Source: Dentipellis sp. KUC8613 | Taxonomy: Eukaryota; Basidiomycota; Agaricomycetes; Russulales; Hericiaceae | Assembly (NCBI GenBank): GCA_002286715.1 | Contig: NSJX01000009.1 | Coordinates: 1,966-65,965, forward strand | DNA length: 64,000 nt | Reading direction: 5' to 3' | Shown here: one piece after another, positions 1 to 10,054 of the stretch | How positions within the stretch are numbered: the first letter of the stretch is position 1 | Layout: every line of letters begins with the position of its first letter | Position numbers and translations under genes: made by a program | The notes under the pieces: model-generated | What the model saw: the letters and a program-made list of their open reading frames with translations, nothing else | What the model was told of the DNA's origin: nothing | Database searches by the model: none

Positions 1-66
1 CATCTTTTCCAATGCGACTCTCGAAGCCATACAGCGGATACATTGTTCGTGATCATTGAATCAAAT

Positions 67-1424
67 CTAACGCAACTTCGCGAACCCTATGCGGTCGCGA
101 GTGACATCGAGAGTAAGGTATACATTCTTCAAGAACGCAATTCCTATGTCCCACTCTCCTGGCTCCATCGACGGGTCCGGAATGATATTGGAAATGCAGA
201 ATCCATATCCATCTGAAACGGGTTCCCCAACGATGTCACGCGGATCCACGTCGAATGCTAAACCGTTGATGGTGATCGATAGCTTCGGCTGGGCACCACA
301 CGGAATCGCATACGGGCTGTCGTCGTCTAAACTCGCAACCCCCGGAATCATTCCGTTTAGTGCGCGTGCATCGAGGGGGTGCATGATCAGCGCGGTGGTG
401 CCAGTGTCGACGGTGCCGACGCGCGCCGACATGACCCGGGACCCATCCATCGAGATCTCGTCGATGCTGAACTTCCACTGCTTTGCCGATCCGCGGGAGA
501 GGTTCTGCACGAACGCTTGTTTGTCCTTGAAGAATCTGGCGGCATTCTCCCCGCCGAACATGATTTCGCCGTCATTTCGACCGTCAGCGTTGCGTGACAA
601 TTTCCAGCCGGTTATTTTTCTTGATATAAAACCCATGCGCGCGAGACCATCTAGAATGGTCGGTGCACGGGTTTCCGAGGTTTGCTGTTCACAAGATATA
701 GACATTCAGAGCCCCTCACGGATGAAGTATAGTATACAAGCTTACAGTGAAACCGAATCCCATAATCCCATCATAAATTTCGGTGGCCAGAGTACCTGTC
801 AACGTGTCGGCGGTTCCGAACTGGAATCCAGGCAGAGTCCGGCCGCCGATAGCGACATTATCCGCAACGAGAGAACCAGTCACAGTATCACCATCTGCAT
901 ATTCGGCATTCCATTGTTTGTTTGAAGACCGGAAAGTCCGCGAAGTCGAAGGGCCGAGGGGAACACGGCGACCCTGCGGATAAACCGTAAGTAACCGAGA
1001 AGTCGATGGGAAGCTGAATCCGAATTGAGGGCTTACACGCTGTGGACATGTATCGCTAACGAGCCAAAACTCGGAGGACCCGCAGTCCATGAGCACGGTG
1101 TATGCAGTTGGATTCGTGCCGACATTCACCAAGGCGGTATAGCCTATATCAAAATCGCCATCTATGGGTGTCAGAGGGAGCGTGAAAGGAGAAGCCGCTC
1201 GTCGGGATACATTTCTAGGATCATACATAACTTCAATATCCTTGTTGACAAGATTGAAATTCAGGGATGACTGACGCAGAGTGGTGCGAAGCCTCCGTTG
1301 AGTCGATATGAGTTGCGGGAGGTTCATGGCCACGAGGAAATGGAATGCCCCAAACTGACGCAGGGGCCGAAAGTCCAAAACAAGCAGCTGCTAAGAAGGC
1401 GTCAAATGTGAGTGTATACCGCAT
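67..1424 (-). CDS. Secreted pepsin-like aspartic protease, copy 1 (family A1)
   Basis: Predicted secreted aspartic endopeptidase of 382 residues in four exons: 1356-1424, 1037-1270, 746-973 and 67-684. All phases close in frame. Exon 1 is a signal peptide (MRYTLTFDAFLAAACFGLSAPAS). The first catalytic motif is DCGSSEFW, where the family usually has D[ST]GS; the second is DTGTTALI in exon 4. A YADGDTVTGS stretch fits the flap region. The prosegment is very short, about 40 residues before the core. The first intron (85 nt, donor GTTTGG, acceptor GCGTCAG) changes frame; without splicing the signal-peptide frame stops within about 40 codons. A TATA box lies about 80 bases upstream. The gene is almost the same as copies 2 and 3. 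A1 membership is clear from both Asp motifs; activity is inferred, given the Cys in the first motif. Confidence 0.85.
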
Positions 1425-1502
1425 GATAGGCAGGGAACAGCGGGGACCAGCTCGAGGGGTAGGAAGGAACCAGCCTTGCCGGAAGATGTCAATGATTGAG
1501 GC

Positions 1503-1510
1503 CTTTTATA
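1503..1510 (-). promoter_or_regulatory. TATA box of aspartic protease copy 1
   Basis: CTTTTATA on the plus strand reads TATAAAAG towards the gene, about 80 bases before the ATG. The same element stands at the same distance in copies 2 and 3. Confidence 0.7.
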
Positions 1511-1819
1511 TTGTCGGCCGTGTCAGATTTCCACTGTGTCAGCCGTCGAGCTGAACCATGGGGAATAAGATGCCGGGCAGTCAGGCCTAGCCAGGGTCGG
1601 GCCCCAATCAATTCAGCATCAGTGAGGCTACTAGCGTGAATTCAAGGAAGCCCCTGGCAAGGACAGTCTCGTTTGCCATAGCAGGAGTACCGGCTTACCC
1701 GGCTGAAACGAACTCCGAACGAACTCAGCCGACAGCCGTAACTCCGCGAACGCCTAATCCGAGGCTATTTCAAAGCATTCTCCGGGTCGATCACCAGTTA
1801 GCAGTAGACTGGTGACCGA

Positions 1820-1875
1820 GTCTCTAGACAGAACTGTGCAATGACGGACAAGTCGAGTATTGCATGTCTAGAGAC
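1820..1875. repeat. Hairpin-forming inverted repeat
   Basis: GTCTCTAGACA at 1820-1830 is the exact reverse complement of 1865-1875. Inside it TGCAAT at 1837-1842 pairs with ATTGCA at 1859-1864. Together they give a two-part stem around a 16-base loop. Function is unknown. Confidence 0.7.
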
Positions 1876-2098
1876 TGGGAGAACTCGGAGTGGCGTTGGG
1901 GGGACGAGCACTACTGACTAAGCTTATGCACGTGCGCATCCGCTTTCGTCGACGCGTTCGAGCACGTCCTACTTCGCCGTTCCCCGTAATACATACGACT
2001 TGCTGCACCTCCCTCGTCGCCCCACCAAGCTTTAGACTTGTATAATGATACCATAAACGCCTCATGTATACCCTATAGATCATGGCTGGCCACACTTC

Positions 2099-2476
2099 CT
2101 ATTTCGACCGATAATTCTTCACTTCCCGCACACACTCTCCGCTTTCGTCAGTCACTCGCAAAGATATCCGATTCCGCCGTGCAGATTGCCGAACATTCAA
2201 CCAGGCCAAGATCTTTTCATGTGCATCGGCACTATCCCACCACAAATCCAAGACCTTCGGAAGGTAGTCGCTGCCGTAGAAACCCTTCGCCGAGTTCTTG
2301 GTTCTCGCATTTTCGCTTTTGGGGTCGAAAAGTAATTTCCAGAAAAATGCCAGTGCCTCCGCGGCCTCTGAATGAATCCAACACATCTTCCACTCGCTCG
2401 TCGAGGAATTTTCGTTCAGCTCGAATGCACGCGTGTCCTTCAGACGCACGAGATTGCTCGTTTGAAGCCGAGTCAA
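2099..2476 (-). CDS. Unrecognised open frame, possible gene fragment
   Basis: A 125-codon frame in the inverted-repeat spacer. The translation looks protein-like, with an aromatic and charged composition (for example ALAFFWKLLFDPKSENARTK and KVLDLWWDSADAHEKILAWL) and no low-complexity bias. I recognise no family. No signal peptide or membrane segment is visible. It could be one exon of a degraded gene together with the frame at 2618-2974 on the same strand, but I could not join the two by splice sites. Confidence 0.3.
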   Translation of the reverse strand: MTRLQTSNLVRLKDTRAFELNENSSTSEWKMCWIHSEAAEALAFFWKLLFDPKSENARTKNSAKGFYGSDYLPKVLDLWWDSADAHEKILAWLNVRQSARRNRISLRVTDESGECVREVKNYRSK

Positions 2477-2617
2477 GAATCGAATTGGGCCCGAATTCGG
2501 CTAAAAAGGAGATACTAGATTTGAGAGTAGGACTGGGGAATCACCCACAGGCCGTTGTGGTAGTGTCTGTGCACGGGGCAATGTAGAAAGTGAGGCCGTG
2601 CTTGGAGCTGATTCCGG

Positions 2618-2974
2618 CTAACCAGAATATTCAGACATAGGGCTCAGGGAACGCACAACAGACGTTCCAAGGCCGTTTTGATGATGCTGCTCGCGAATAA
2701 GGTCCTCGAGCGATGTAGCGACTGAAAGGGATTGCTGTATAGGCGGGCGACCGTGCCTGCCACCCGATGTGTACGGTGTCGGCATGAAGGGAGTGGGCAC
2801 GAGGTTTGACGAGCGGCGACTGCATTCCGGCTGTTCTACTGGTGCAAAGGTTGCATCGGGGGATAAAGAAGGCGCCGAGCGAGGCGAGCTCGAAGGCGTA
2901 TGCGTATGAGCGTTCAAATCATCTGAATTCGTAGTCATACTGCTGGTGGAAAGAGGCGTACGGAAGGAAAGCAC
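2618..2974 (-). CDS. Unrecognised Ser/Pro-rich open frame
   Basis: A 118-codon frame rich in Ser, Pro and Thr, resembling the disordered N-terminus of a fungal protein. A short SVATSLEDLIREQHHQ stretch could be helical. It lies upstream of the 2099-2476 frame on the same strand, so it could be a 5' exon of the same broken gene. No domain is recognised. Confidence 0.25.
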   Translation of the reverse strand: MLSFRTPLSTSSMTTNSDDLNAHTHTPSSSPRSAPSLSPDATFAPVEQPECSRRSSNLVPTPFMPTPYTSGGRHGRPPIQQSLSVATSLEDLIREQHHQNGLGTSVVRSLSPMSEYSG

Positions 2975-3216
2975 AACGGCGACTTCTGAATCTCCGCAAC
3001 CGCGTCGAAAGAGGGCACGTGCTCATTGCTTAGTCAGGACTCAGTAGTGCTCGCTCCTGCGACGCCACTCCGAGCCGTACTAGCCTAAGTTAGCAGCTTC
3101 ACTGAAGCTATCCTTAGAACGTGCTGGGACACGCGGCTAGGCCTGACTGCCCGGCATCTTATTCCCCATGGTTCAGCTCGACGGCTGACACAGTGGAAAT
3201 CTGACACGGCCGACAA

Positions 3217-3224
3217 TATAAAAG
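3217..3224 (+). promoter_or_regulatory. TATA box of aspartic protease copy 2
   Basis: TATAAAAG, 86 bases before the ATG at 3303. Confidence 0.75.
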
Positions 3225-3302
3225 GCCTCAATCATTGACATCTTCCGGCAAGGCTGGTTCCTTCCTACCCCTCGAGCTGGTCTCCGCTGTTCCCTGCCTA
3301 TC

Positions 3303-4645
3303 ATGCGGTATACACTCACATTCGACGCCTTCTTAGCAGCTGCTTGTTTTGGACTTTCGGCCCCTGCGTCAGTTTGCGGCATTCCGTTTCCTCGTGGCCA
3401 AGAACCTCCCGCAACTCATATCGACTCAACGGAGGCTTCGCACCACTCTGCGTCAGTCATCCCTGAATTTCAATCTTGTCAACAAGGATATTGAAGTTAT
3501 GTATGATCCTAGAAATGTATCCCGACCAGTGGCTTATCCTTTCACGCTCCCTCTGACACCCATAGACAACAATTTTGATCTGGGCTATACCGCCTTGGTG
3601 AATGTCGGCACGAATCCAACTCCATACGCCGTGCTCATGGACTGCGGGTCCTCCGAGTTTTGGCTCGTTAGCGATACATGCCCACAGCGTGTAAGCCCTC
3701 AATTCAGTTTCCCATCGACTTCTCGATTACTTACGTTTTATCCGCAGGGTCGCCGTGTTCCCCTCGGCCCTTCGACTTCGCAGACAGTCCAATCTTGGGG
3801 CGAAGGATGGAATGTCCAATATGCAGATGGTGGTGCTGTGACTGGTTCTTTCGTCTTGGATAATATCGCTATCGACGGCCTGATTCTTCCTGGACTCCCG
3901 TTCGGAACCGCCGACACGTTGACAGGTGCTCTGGTTACCGCCACTTTTGATGGGATCATGGGATTCGGTTTCACTGTAAGCTTGTCTACTATACTTCATC
4001 CGTGAGGGGCTCTGAATGTCCATATCTTGCGAACAGGATGCCTCGCAAACCGGTGCACCGACCATTTTAGATGCTCTCGCGCGCATGGGTTTTATATCAA
4101 GTAAAATAACCGGCTGGAAATTGTCGCGCAACGCTGACGGTCTAAATGACGGCGAAATCATGTTCGGCGGGGAGAATGCCGCCAGATTCTTCAAGGACAA
4201 ACAAGTGTTCGTGCAGAACCTCCCCGGCGGATTCAAAAAGGACTGGAGGTTTAGCATCGACGGGATTTCGATGGATGGGTCCCAGGTCATATCGGCGCGC
4301 GTCGGCACCGTCGACACTGGCACCAGCGCGCTGATCATGCACCCCCTCGATGCACGCGCAATAAACAGTTTGATTCCGGGGGTCGTGGAGCTGAGGGATG
4401 GCTCGTATGCGATTCCGTGTGTTTCCCAGCCGAAGCTATCGATCACCATCAACGGTTCGCCATTCGATGTGGATCCGCGTGACATCGTTGCGACTCCCGT
4501 TACAACTGACTTCTGCTATTCCAATATCGTTCCGGACACGCGAAGGGAGCCAGGAGAGTGGATGATAGGAGTCCCGTTCTTGAAGAATGTATACCTTACT
4601 CTCGATGTCACTCGCGACCGCATAGGGTTCGCGAAGTTGCGTTAG
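3303..4645 (+). CDS. Secreted pepsin-like aspartic protease, copy 2 (family A1)
   Basis: Predicted secreted aspartic endopeptidase of 379 residues in exons 3303-3371, 3457-3690, 3748-3975 and 4037-4645; the summed length is a whole number of codons. Residues 1-23 are the signal peptide. The first catalytic motif DCGSS has its Asp near residue 85; the second, DTGTSALI, has its Asp near residue 270. The C-terminal lobe ends in the usual FLKNVYLTLDV..IGFAKLR pattern. The three introns have donors GTTTGC, GTAAGC and GTAAGC. The gene is divergent from copy 1 across the spacer and shares its promoter. No frame damage was found. Alternative: an inactive homologue, if the DCGS motif cannot support catalysis, but its preservation in three copies argues for function. 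Confidence 0.87.
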
Positions 4646-4845
4646 ATTTGATTCAATGATCACGAACAATGTATCCGCTGTATGGCTTCGAGAGTCGCAT
4701 TGGAAAAGATGTAGGAGCAGTTTTGAAAGGCCACTGCTGATACGTGCACATGGAGCCTACATCGCTTGGTCGCATACTATGCAGCCATCGGGGCCGCGGT
4801 GGGTCTTCCGCTTGATATTCCTACTGACGCTTTGAACGCACCCAG
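4646..4845. repeat. 3' flank shared with protease copy 3, ending in TRAPPC11-like relic sequence
   Basis: The stretch after the stop codon matches the reverse complement of about 25278-25470 with small indels, up to GAACGCACCCAG, where the two diverge. In the copy 3 locus the same bases continue into a TRAPPC11-like coding relic. Confidence 0.75.
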
Positions 4846-4983
4846 GCGATTATAGTTTCACTGAACATGACTACGCATTGGACTCGACGCTGAGAATTGA
4901 ACGAACAGGATTACAATCAGTCCTCCATGACTGTCCCAGGAATACACTATACAATATTCAAATTCAATTTACCGCCTCGGGCC

Positions 4984-5300
4984 CTAATTTGCCCGCGCCC
5001 AAACCTGGCGACCTTTCACCCACGTGCTCTGGACATTGCCTTGCTTGTCGAGCACCACGAGATCCGCATCTGCGCCGGGACGCAATGTCCCCTTCGTCTT
5101 TTCAATTCCGAGACATCTGATTGCACAGCAGTCAAACAACCTTTCATTTCTTCAATAGGCCATAGACATACCTTGCAGGGTTGAATGTAGCACATTTAAT
5201 GGCCTCACCGAGCGAGCACCCGGTGAAACGCGAGAAGTTGCGGACACAGGTGTCAATAAAAATGACACTGTGCTTGAGACGTCGAAGTACTGTACATTGA
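4984..5300 (-). pseudogene. 3' relic of N-acetylglucosamine-6-phosphate deacetylase gene
   Basis: On the minus strand two exons joined by a 55-nt intron (5117-5171) read CVRNFSRFTGCSLGEAIKCA, then [22 protein letters not shown], then [21 protein letters not shown] and a stop at 4984. This is the C-terminus of the amidohydrolase that deacetylates GlcNAc-6-phosphate in amino-sugar catabolism (NagA / AMDHD2 family). Sequence further upstream (5300-5640) does not give the metal-binding N-terminal part in any frame I can read. The splice sites and stop are preserved, so the truncation is probably recent, or the 5' part was removed by the rearrangement that placed the protease duplication next to it. 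Confidence 0.8.
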
Positions 5301-5691
5301 CGTACATACCTACCGAGCGCAGATAGCCGTCTCCTAGACTTGTCGAGAAAAAGAATGTCATGATGTTGGCGTGTGCAACATGGATAACCATGAATTACCG
5401 GCCGATAAAATCGAGCCATAGGATCCCACTTGCCTCGCCGAAGTGAGCCGTTTTCAGCCCGAACGAAGTCGACAAATTCAAGCATCATTACAAGCCCCAG
5501 AGCACTAGCACGAGACACCAGAATCGTACATCCACAAGCGCTATAACTAATCGAAGATCCGTCCCAGCCGTCTGCTCCGCCCCCGCCCCCCAAGCCCATC
5601 CCAGAAAAATACAAACCTCTATCAGCATGAATGATACACACTAGATGGACTGCTCTCTATCCCGATTTGCATTACCGTCCCCATTCTCGTT

Positions 5692-6965
5692 TCATTGTGT
5701 CGATGCCGGTGTCGATGACTGCTTCGACTCCTTGTCCGGTCCCGCCTCACGTTCCTTTTCCTTTTCCTTCTCCTTGTCCGGCGGACTGCTTCCCCCGCCG
5801 GTACTGCTGTTGCTGTTATTGCTGCCACTTGATGCCTGGTTCTGGTTCGGCCCATCGTCCTTGTAGAGCCCGTGATCCTCGATGTATGAGACGACCGACG
5901 CGGGGAGGAGGTAGCGGATCGAGAGCCCGCGGCGGAGGAACAGGCGCACTTTCGTCGACGAGACGTCGTTCTGGATGAGCTGCGGTACGAAGAAGATATT
6001 GTGCCGCCACCGCGCGAGCGCCTCCGTCGCTTGGTCCATGTCGGAGCCCGCGCGCTCGACGATGAACGTGCCGTACTTGCCCAGGATGTGGTCGAGCTGC
6101 CCAACGGGCGGCCGTCAGCACCAGATTCAAGGGGGATACGTGATAGAGATCTTACATCGGGCTCTGACCACACACCGGGCTCGGACATGGTGCTGATGAG
6201 GTCCGAGCCGGCGAGCAGCATGACGTGCACGTGTCGGTGCTCGCCGGAGGGCGTGTGCACGCCGCCGAGGACGGTGTTGATCTCGTACTCGAAGTGGTCG
6301 AGCACGACGGCCGTGCGCTGGTAGTCCTGGAACGCCTCCCATGGGTCGACCATGAGCCAGCCGAACGAGTGCTCGTTGACGCCGAGCGTGCACATGTTTA
6401 CTCTAGTCCATGTGTCAGCTCGTGTGAAGGGGCAGCAAGGGGATTTAGAAGACGAAGGGTGAGAAGGGAGTTAGCGGCACATTGCCGACGCGGATGGGCG
6501 ATCTCCAGAGCTGGGTACACGACCTGTGCCGAGATGCGCGCGTCCCGAAGCAGCTGCTGAACCCTGCTTGTCACCCCGACGCCGCCGTATACAGGAACGA
6601 GTTGCCCCGTCCTGTGAAATGACGCCGCCCTCCCAAGCCCGACCCCAGCTCGAAGAACGATGTGCTCACCGATGCCGTGCGCTCAGGAGACCAGGCTTCT
6701 TGTACTGGTCGCTGACGGGGCTCATGTACCCGCCGACGACCTCAAAGTCCGTGTTTTGGCGCGCGTAGTCGACCGCCATCTCGAACATGCGCAGGTGCAG
6801 GTATGTTACGGGGCTGAAGGACCCACACGCGACGAGGACGATCGGTGTCTTGTCCGGGTTGCGCATGACGCGCGAGAGGCGGTTATGCGGGAAGACATAA
6901 TTTGGTGGGTTGGTGAATCGCGGAGTGCCGCTGCTGCTGCTGCTGGATGCAGATGAAGAAGCCAT
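5692..6965 (-). CDS. Nicotinamide/nicotinate mononucleotide adenylyltransferase (NMNAT)
   Basis: Transfers AMP from ATP to NMN or NaMN in NAD synthesis. Three exons: 6670-6965, 6156-6402 and 5692-6096, 315 residues, all in frame. Exon 1 holds VACGSFSPVTYLHLRMFE, the nucleotidyltransferase N-terminal motif (usually GSFNPxTxxHLRMFE; here Ser replaces Asn). Exon 2 has GWLMVDPWEAFQ and the LLAGSDLI segment. Exon 3 has DVSSTKVR, the second ATP-binding motif (usually ISST), then RYLLPASVVSYIEDHGLY. The tail of about 45 residues is Ser/Asn-rich then Lys/Glu-rich. The N-terminus has a Ser-rich leader. Intron 1 is 267 nt, long for this region, and could hide alternative splicing. The start was taken at the Met before the Ser tract; an in-frame upstream start is also possible. 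Confidence 0.93.
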
Positions 6966-6998
6966 GGCAGGGAAAGGGGGGATTGCGCCGAGTTCCAA

Positions 6999-9199
6999 CT
7001 TGGCGAAGTGTGCTTCTGCGGTGATCCAGCAGGGGTATAATGTGGGCTAGGGAGTGCAAGCTTGCGGGTGGGGAGAGGAGGATAAATACGAGCGGGGAGG
7101 AGAGGAAGCTGAGAGCCCCGGACTGATAACCAGAGCAGAGGCCGTCATCCACCGCCATCGTTTCCCACGATTTATTGTCCTGGTGCTGACCCGTATGTCG
7201 GATGACTCGCCCGCGTTGTGCCTTTCCTCCTCCTTGTCACCTGCCCCGCTCGTCGGCCGTGCACACGACTGTTCGTCAGGCCAGATTCAAGCTGTCGAAT
7301 ATTACATGGAAGCTCCTGTCAGTTCTCATAGCATGTATGAGAGCATGTCCCGGGCGTAGATCCTTTCACGGACGCTATAGAACCCAAAGCTCACGCCGAC
7401 CTGTTCCGCTCGACTTTCATTTCAGACTTCCTGCTTTCGGAGACGATCATTCAAGGTCAAGAACCCATATTTACAGCAGACGTTTCCGACCGTGACGTCA
7501 GAACAGCCTTTCCCAAGAAGCTCTTCGTTCTCATACACGCAAACGCCTAGCTATCTTGGTTGGATCCTGACAGGAATAGACACCATCCCACCATTCACGC
7601 AACTCGACAGTCACACCATCTCCCAGTACAAATCAGTCCTAGCATGCGGCCCGTGGGCTCCCAGATCCCTGCCACGACGGGGCTCCGCGGGTACAGCACT
7701 GGCACTCCATCGTGGACGCGTGGCGGCTCGCCGACTTCAGGCGGCAACCGGCTTGCGCCCTCGCTCCTGCTCCCAAATCATGCCCGAGCTCACATTGCGA
7801 GTCGGGTCCCGAGGAGCTTCATGTCGGGCATATGAAAACATACTGCGTGCACGAGGCCAATGGTGTCGTCACTCGCCGAGGATATAACCACGCTTTTATC
7901 AAGCTGTCCGCGCGCCGGGCTTTGACCGACCTGCGTCCTTCTATTGAAGGACAGCCTGTGGCTTCTGTCACTTACAGAAGTGTTCTTGTCCGCGGAACGA
8001 TCTCGATGCTCTCGTGCGTCATTCTGGCCTCGTGTCTGTGACTGAATGCATCTGTACAGGAAATTGAAAGTATTGAATTGGCTGCCCCGGCCTCTACACG
8101 AGACACTTGATCATTGGGCGTGGCCCTACGTCAGTACGTCGAACTCGGCCTCTGGGAAAGGAAATCCAAGTAGCATAGACGTCGACCGCTAGACCATCGG
8201 CTATGCTGCATTCCTTCATGATCTTGTCAAGCAATGTACTAGTCTTGTGCTAGTTGCAATGATCGCAGTCCCCTTTCTTCCCGGTATAGTAGTCAACGCA
8301 CGCGCAAGCGCGAGCGTTTCAAGTCCAACTCTCCCATGTCGACATTGAAACATATATATCGGACACCGAGAATTCCCGGTAAGCATCTTGCGCCAGTACC
8401 CAATCCGTCTGCTGATTGTTCTTCTGTAGTTAATGGACCGCGTGAAGTGCACGTTGCGCCGACATCGACATCATACATATACATTTCGAAACAGATGCCT
8501 GCAATGCACCGGTGCAAGGCCGAGTCTCCCAAACACGAGTCAGCATTTCCGTGGCTGCTGTATTCGGACTACATACAGTAAGTAAGTACTTATCCAATGA
8601 CGTACTAGCAGTGGCGTTCCTTGGCCATGGAGTCTCCAGAAAGGTTTGACATCAGCCCTTGATCTAGGCGTATACATCCCGCCTAGCGGTGCAAGCGTGC
8701 AGAGTGAAATAGGATCGAACAAGTACTTTGGTGGTGACTAGAGCCGCTTATTTTGAGAAATAGTCAATCTTATCCCATCATAGGCAACAGTCGACGGAAC
8801 TACATGCAATACGAGTTTTCAAACATAAATTGTACACACGCACTCACCTCAAAACCGTGTCCCACCTCCGTGCCTGCCTGTCTGCCCGAACTGTCGCACA
8901 ATTTCCTGATGGTGGCGCCGGCCAGGCAACCCAACCACCCTTGATCCCACGACCGTCTCTGCACTCACCCTGGATCAAATGGCGTCGAGCAACTGCGACT
9001 GCACAACCACCCACCTATTATTATCTCGCCGTCGGCACGCGCAGTTGCGCGCGTATATCTACGGCGTCGACCGGACCACCCAAAGCTCGCCTTCGCTGAA
9101 AACGCAACAGCACGTCGTTACGGTTACGCGTGGCTGCAGCACGGTTATCAAACTCCAGCCTTCAGCTCCTCCGAATCAAAGCGTCGAACGCAGACAGCG
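6999..9199. other. Intergenic, nothing recognised
   Basis: About 2.2 kb with only short, overlapping open frames of biased composition. I see no domain, RNA gene or repeat family here. Confidence 0.5.
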
Positions 9200-9709
9200 T
9201 CAGCGTCGATGACGCCCTACCCAAGGCGTCGCCGTTCGCGCAGGCGGCTTGTCCGCAGCAGGGCACTTTCGGGACTTTCTGGCCATTGTCCGGTGTCTAC
9301 GCAAAATTCCAAAATTCATTTTATAGCCGCTCATCGCGCTCTGGAACGGTGAAATTTTGAAATTGCGAGCGCCGAGTTCAGCAGGCGATAAGTGGTGGTT
9401 GCGATTCCGGATTCCCAGTAAGTCTTCTTTGTCGAAGGGCGAGGCGGAAGGGACGGCGGTGGCGGTGGAAGCGATGACGACGGCAACGGTGGCGACGGTG
9501 GCGGCGATGCCGGTGCGTCCGACGGAGAGGGATGGGCCCCTTCGAGTTCTGGGGTGCTTAGGTCCCCCCTCGTCGGAGGCCGGTGGCAGTAGTGGGCTGC
9601 TGGGCGCAGTTGAAACCGGGGACGGCGTCGTAGGCGAAGGGATGGCCGCGCAGCCGCCTGATTCCTGCACAGCCTCCCTCCTGTCATTCAGCGCTTCGTT
9701 GGCGGCCAT
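9200..9709 (-). CDS. Unrecognised Ala/Pro/Ser-rich open frame
   Basis: A 169-codon frame beginning MAANEALNDRREAVQE, with a central hydrophobic Ala/Val/Thr run (IAATVATVAVVIASTATAV). An overlapping frame on the same strand is proline-rich. The GC-rich composition makes long frames likely by chance, and I cannot assign a function. The first 16 codons look the most protein-like. Confidence 0.2.
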   Translation of the reverse strand: MAANEALNDRREAVQESGGCAAIPSPTTPSPVSTAPSSPLLPPASDEGGPKHPRTRRGPSLSVGRTGIAATVATVAVVIASTATAVPSASPFDKEDLLGIRNRNHHLSPAELGARNFKISPFQSAMSGYKMNFGILRRHRTMARKSRKCPAADKPPARTATPWVGRHRR

Positions 9710-10054
9710 GGCCTTGAGGAGCAGGCTTGAGTGTCAGAGGTTCGTTGAGAGCCGTGCGGCGTTGGCAGGCACGTCGTAGCCATTTCCGGAGCGCGTTTGT
9801 GCCATCGAAGCGGCCTTTCCAGGTGCGCGGGGTGGAGTTTGTTGGGGCCCTGTTCAGAGACTGGGCGGCGTGAGTTCGAGGTCCGTGGTGCAGGAGGAGG
9901 GGGAGGCGTACGCGTCGTGCGCGGGTGGTCCGCGGATGGAGCAGCGTGCAAAAGCTGTGTGAGCCCAAAAAAACAGTCAGCGCTGAGTGCGCGTAAGAGG
10001 AGCCGGGCGCAGGTGCACTGGTTGCAGGGCGTGACTGGAGGTGAGCGAGAAGAA

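Larger units (their letters stand above)
1..1592. repeat. Left arm of large inverted repeat (aspartic protease copy 1)
   Basis: This arm reads as the reverse complement of 3135-4711, gene, promoter and 3' flank included. It begins at or before the window edge, so its outer limit is unknown. The shared inner edge ends at the GGCCTAGCC-type sequence near 1592. About 60 further bases inward (to about 1650) resemble the sequence upstream of copy 3 near 26990-27050 but not copy 2. Confidence 0.85.
1593..3134. other. Spacer between inverted repeat arms, no recognised gene
   Basis: About 1.5 kb that is unlike either arm. It holds a hairpin at 1820-1875 and two minus-strand open frames, listed separately. 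I recognise no domain in it. Confidence 0.6.
3135..4711. repeat. Right arm of large inverted repeat (aspartic protease copy 2)
   Basis: Reverse complement of 1-1592. On the outer side the resemblance to copy 3 runs further, to about 4845, and includes a short piece of the TRAPPC11-like relic found beside copy 3. Confidence 0.85.

Noticed and set aside
89..925. A 278-codon plus-strand frame over protease copy 1, with a counterpart over copy 3 at 25509-26393
   Set aside because: Antisense shadow of protease exons 3 and 4; it appears because both copies share the same reverse-strand pattern.
1..4845. A transposon carrying the proteases
   Set aside because: No transposase or reverse transcriptase frame and no target-site duplication were found in or around the arms; segmental duplication explains the pattern.
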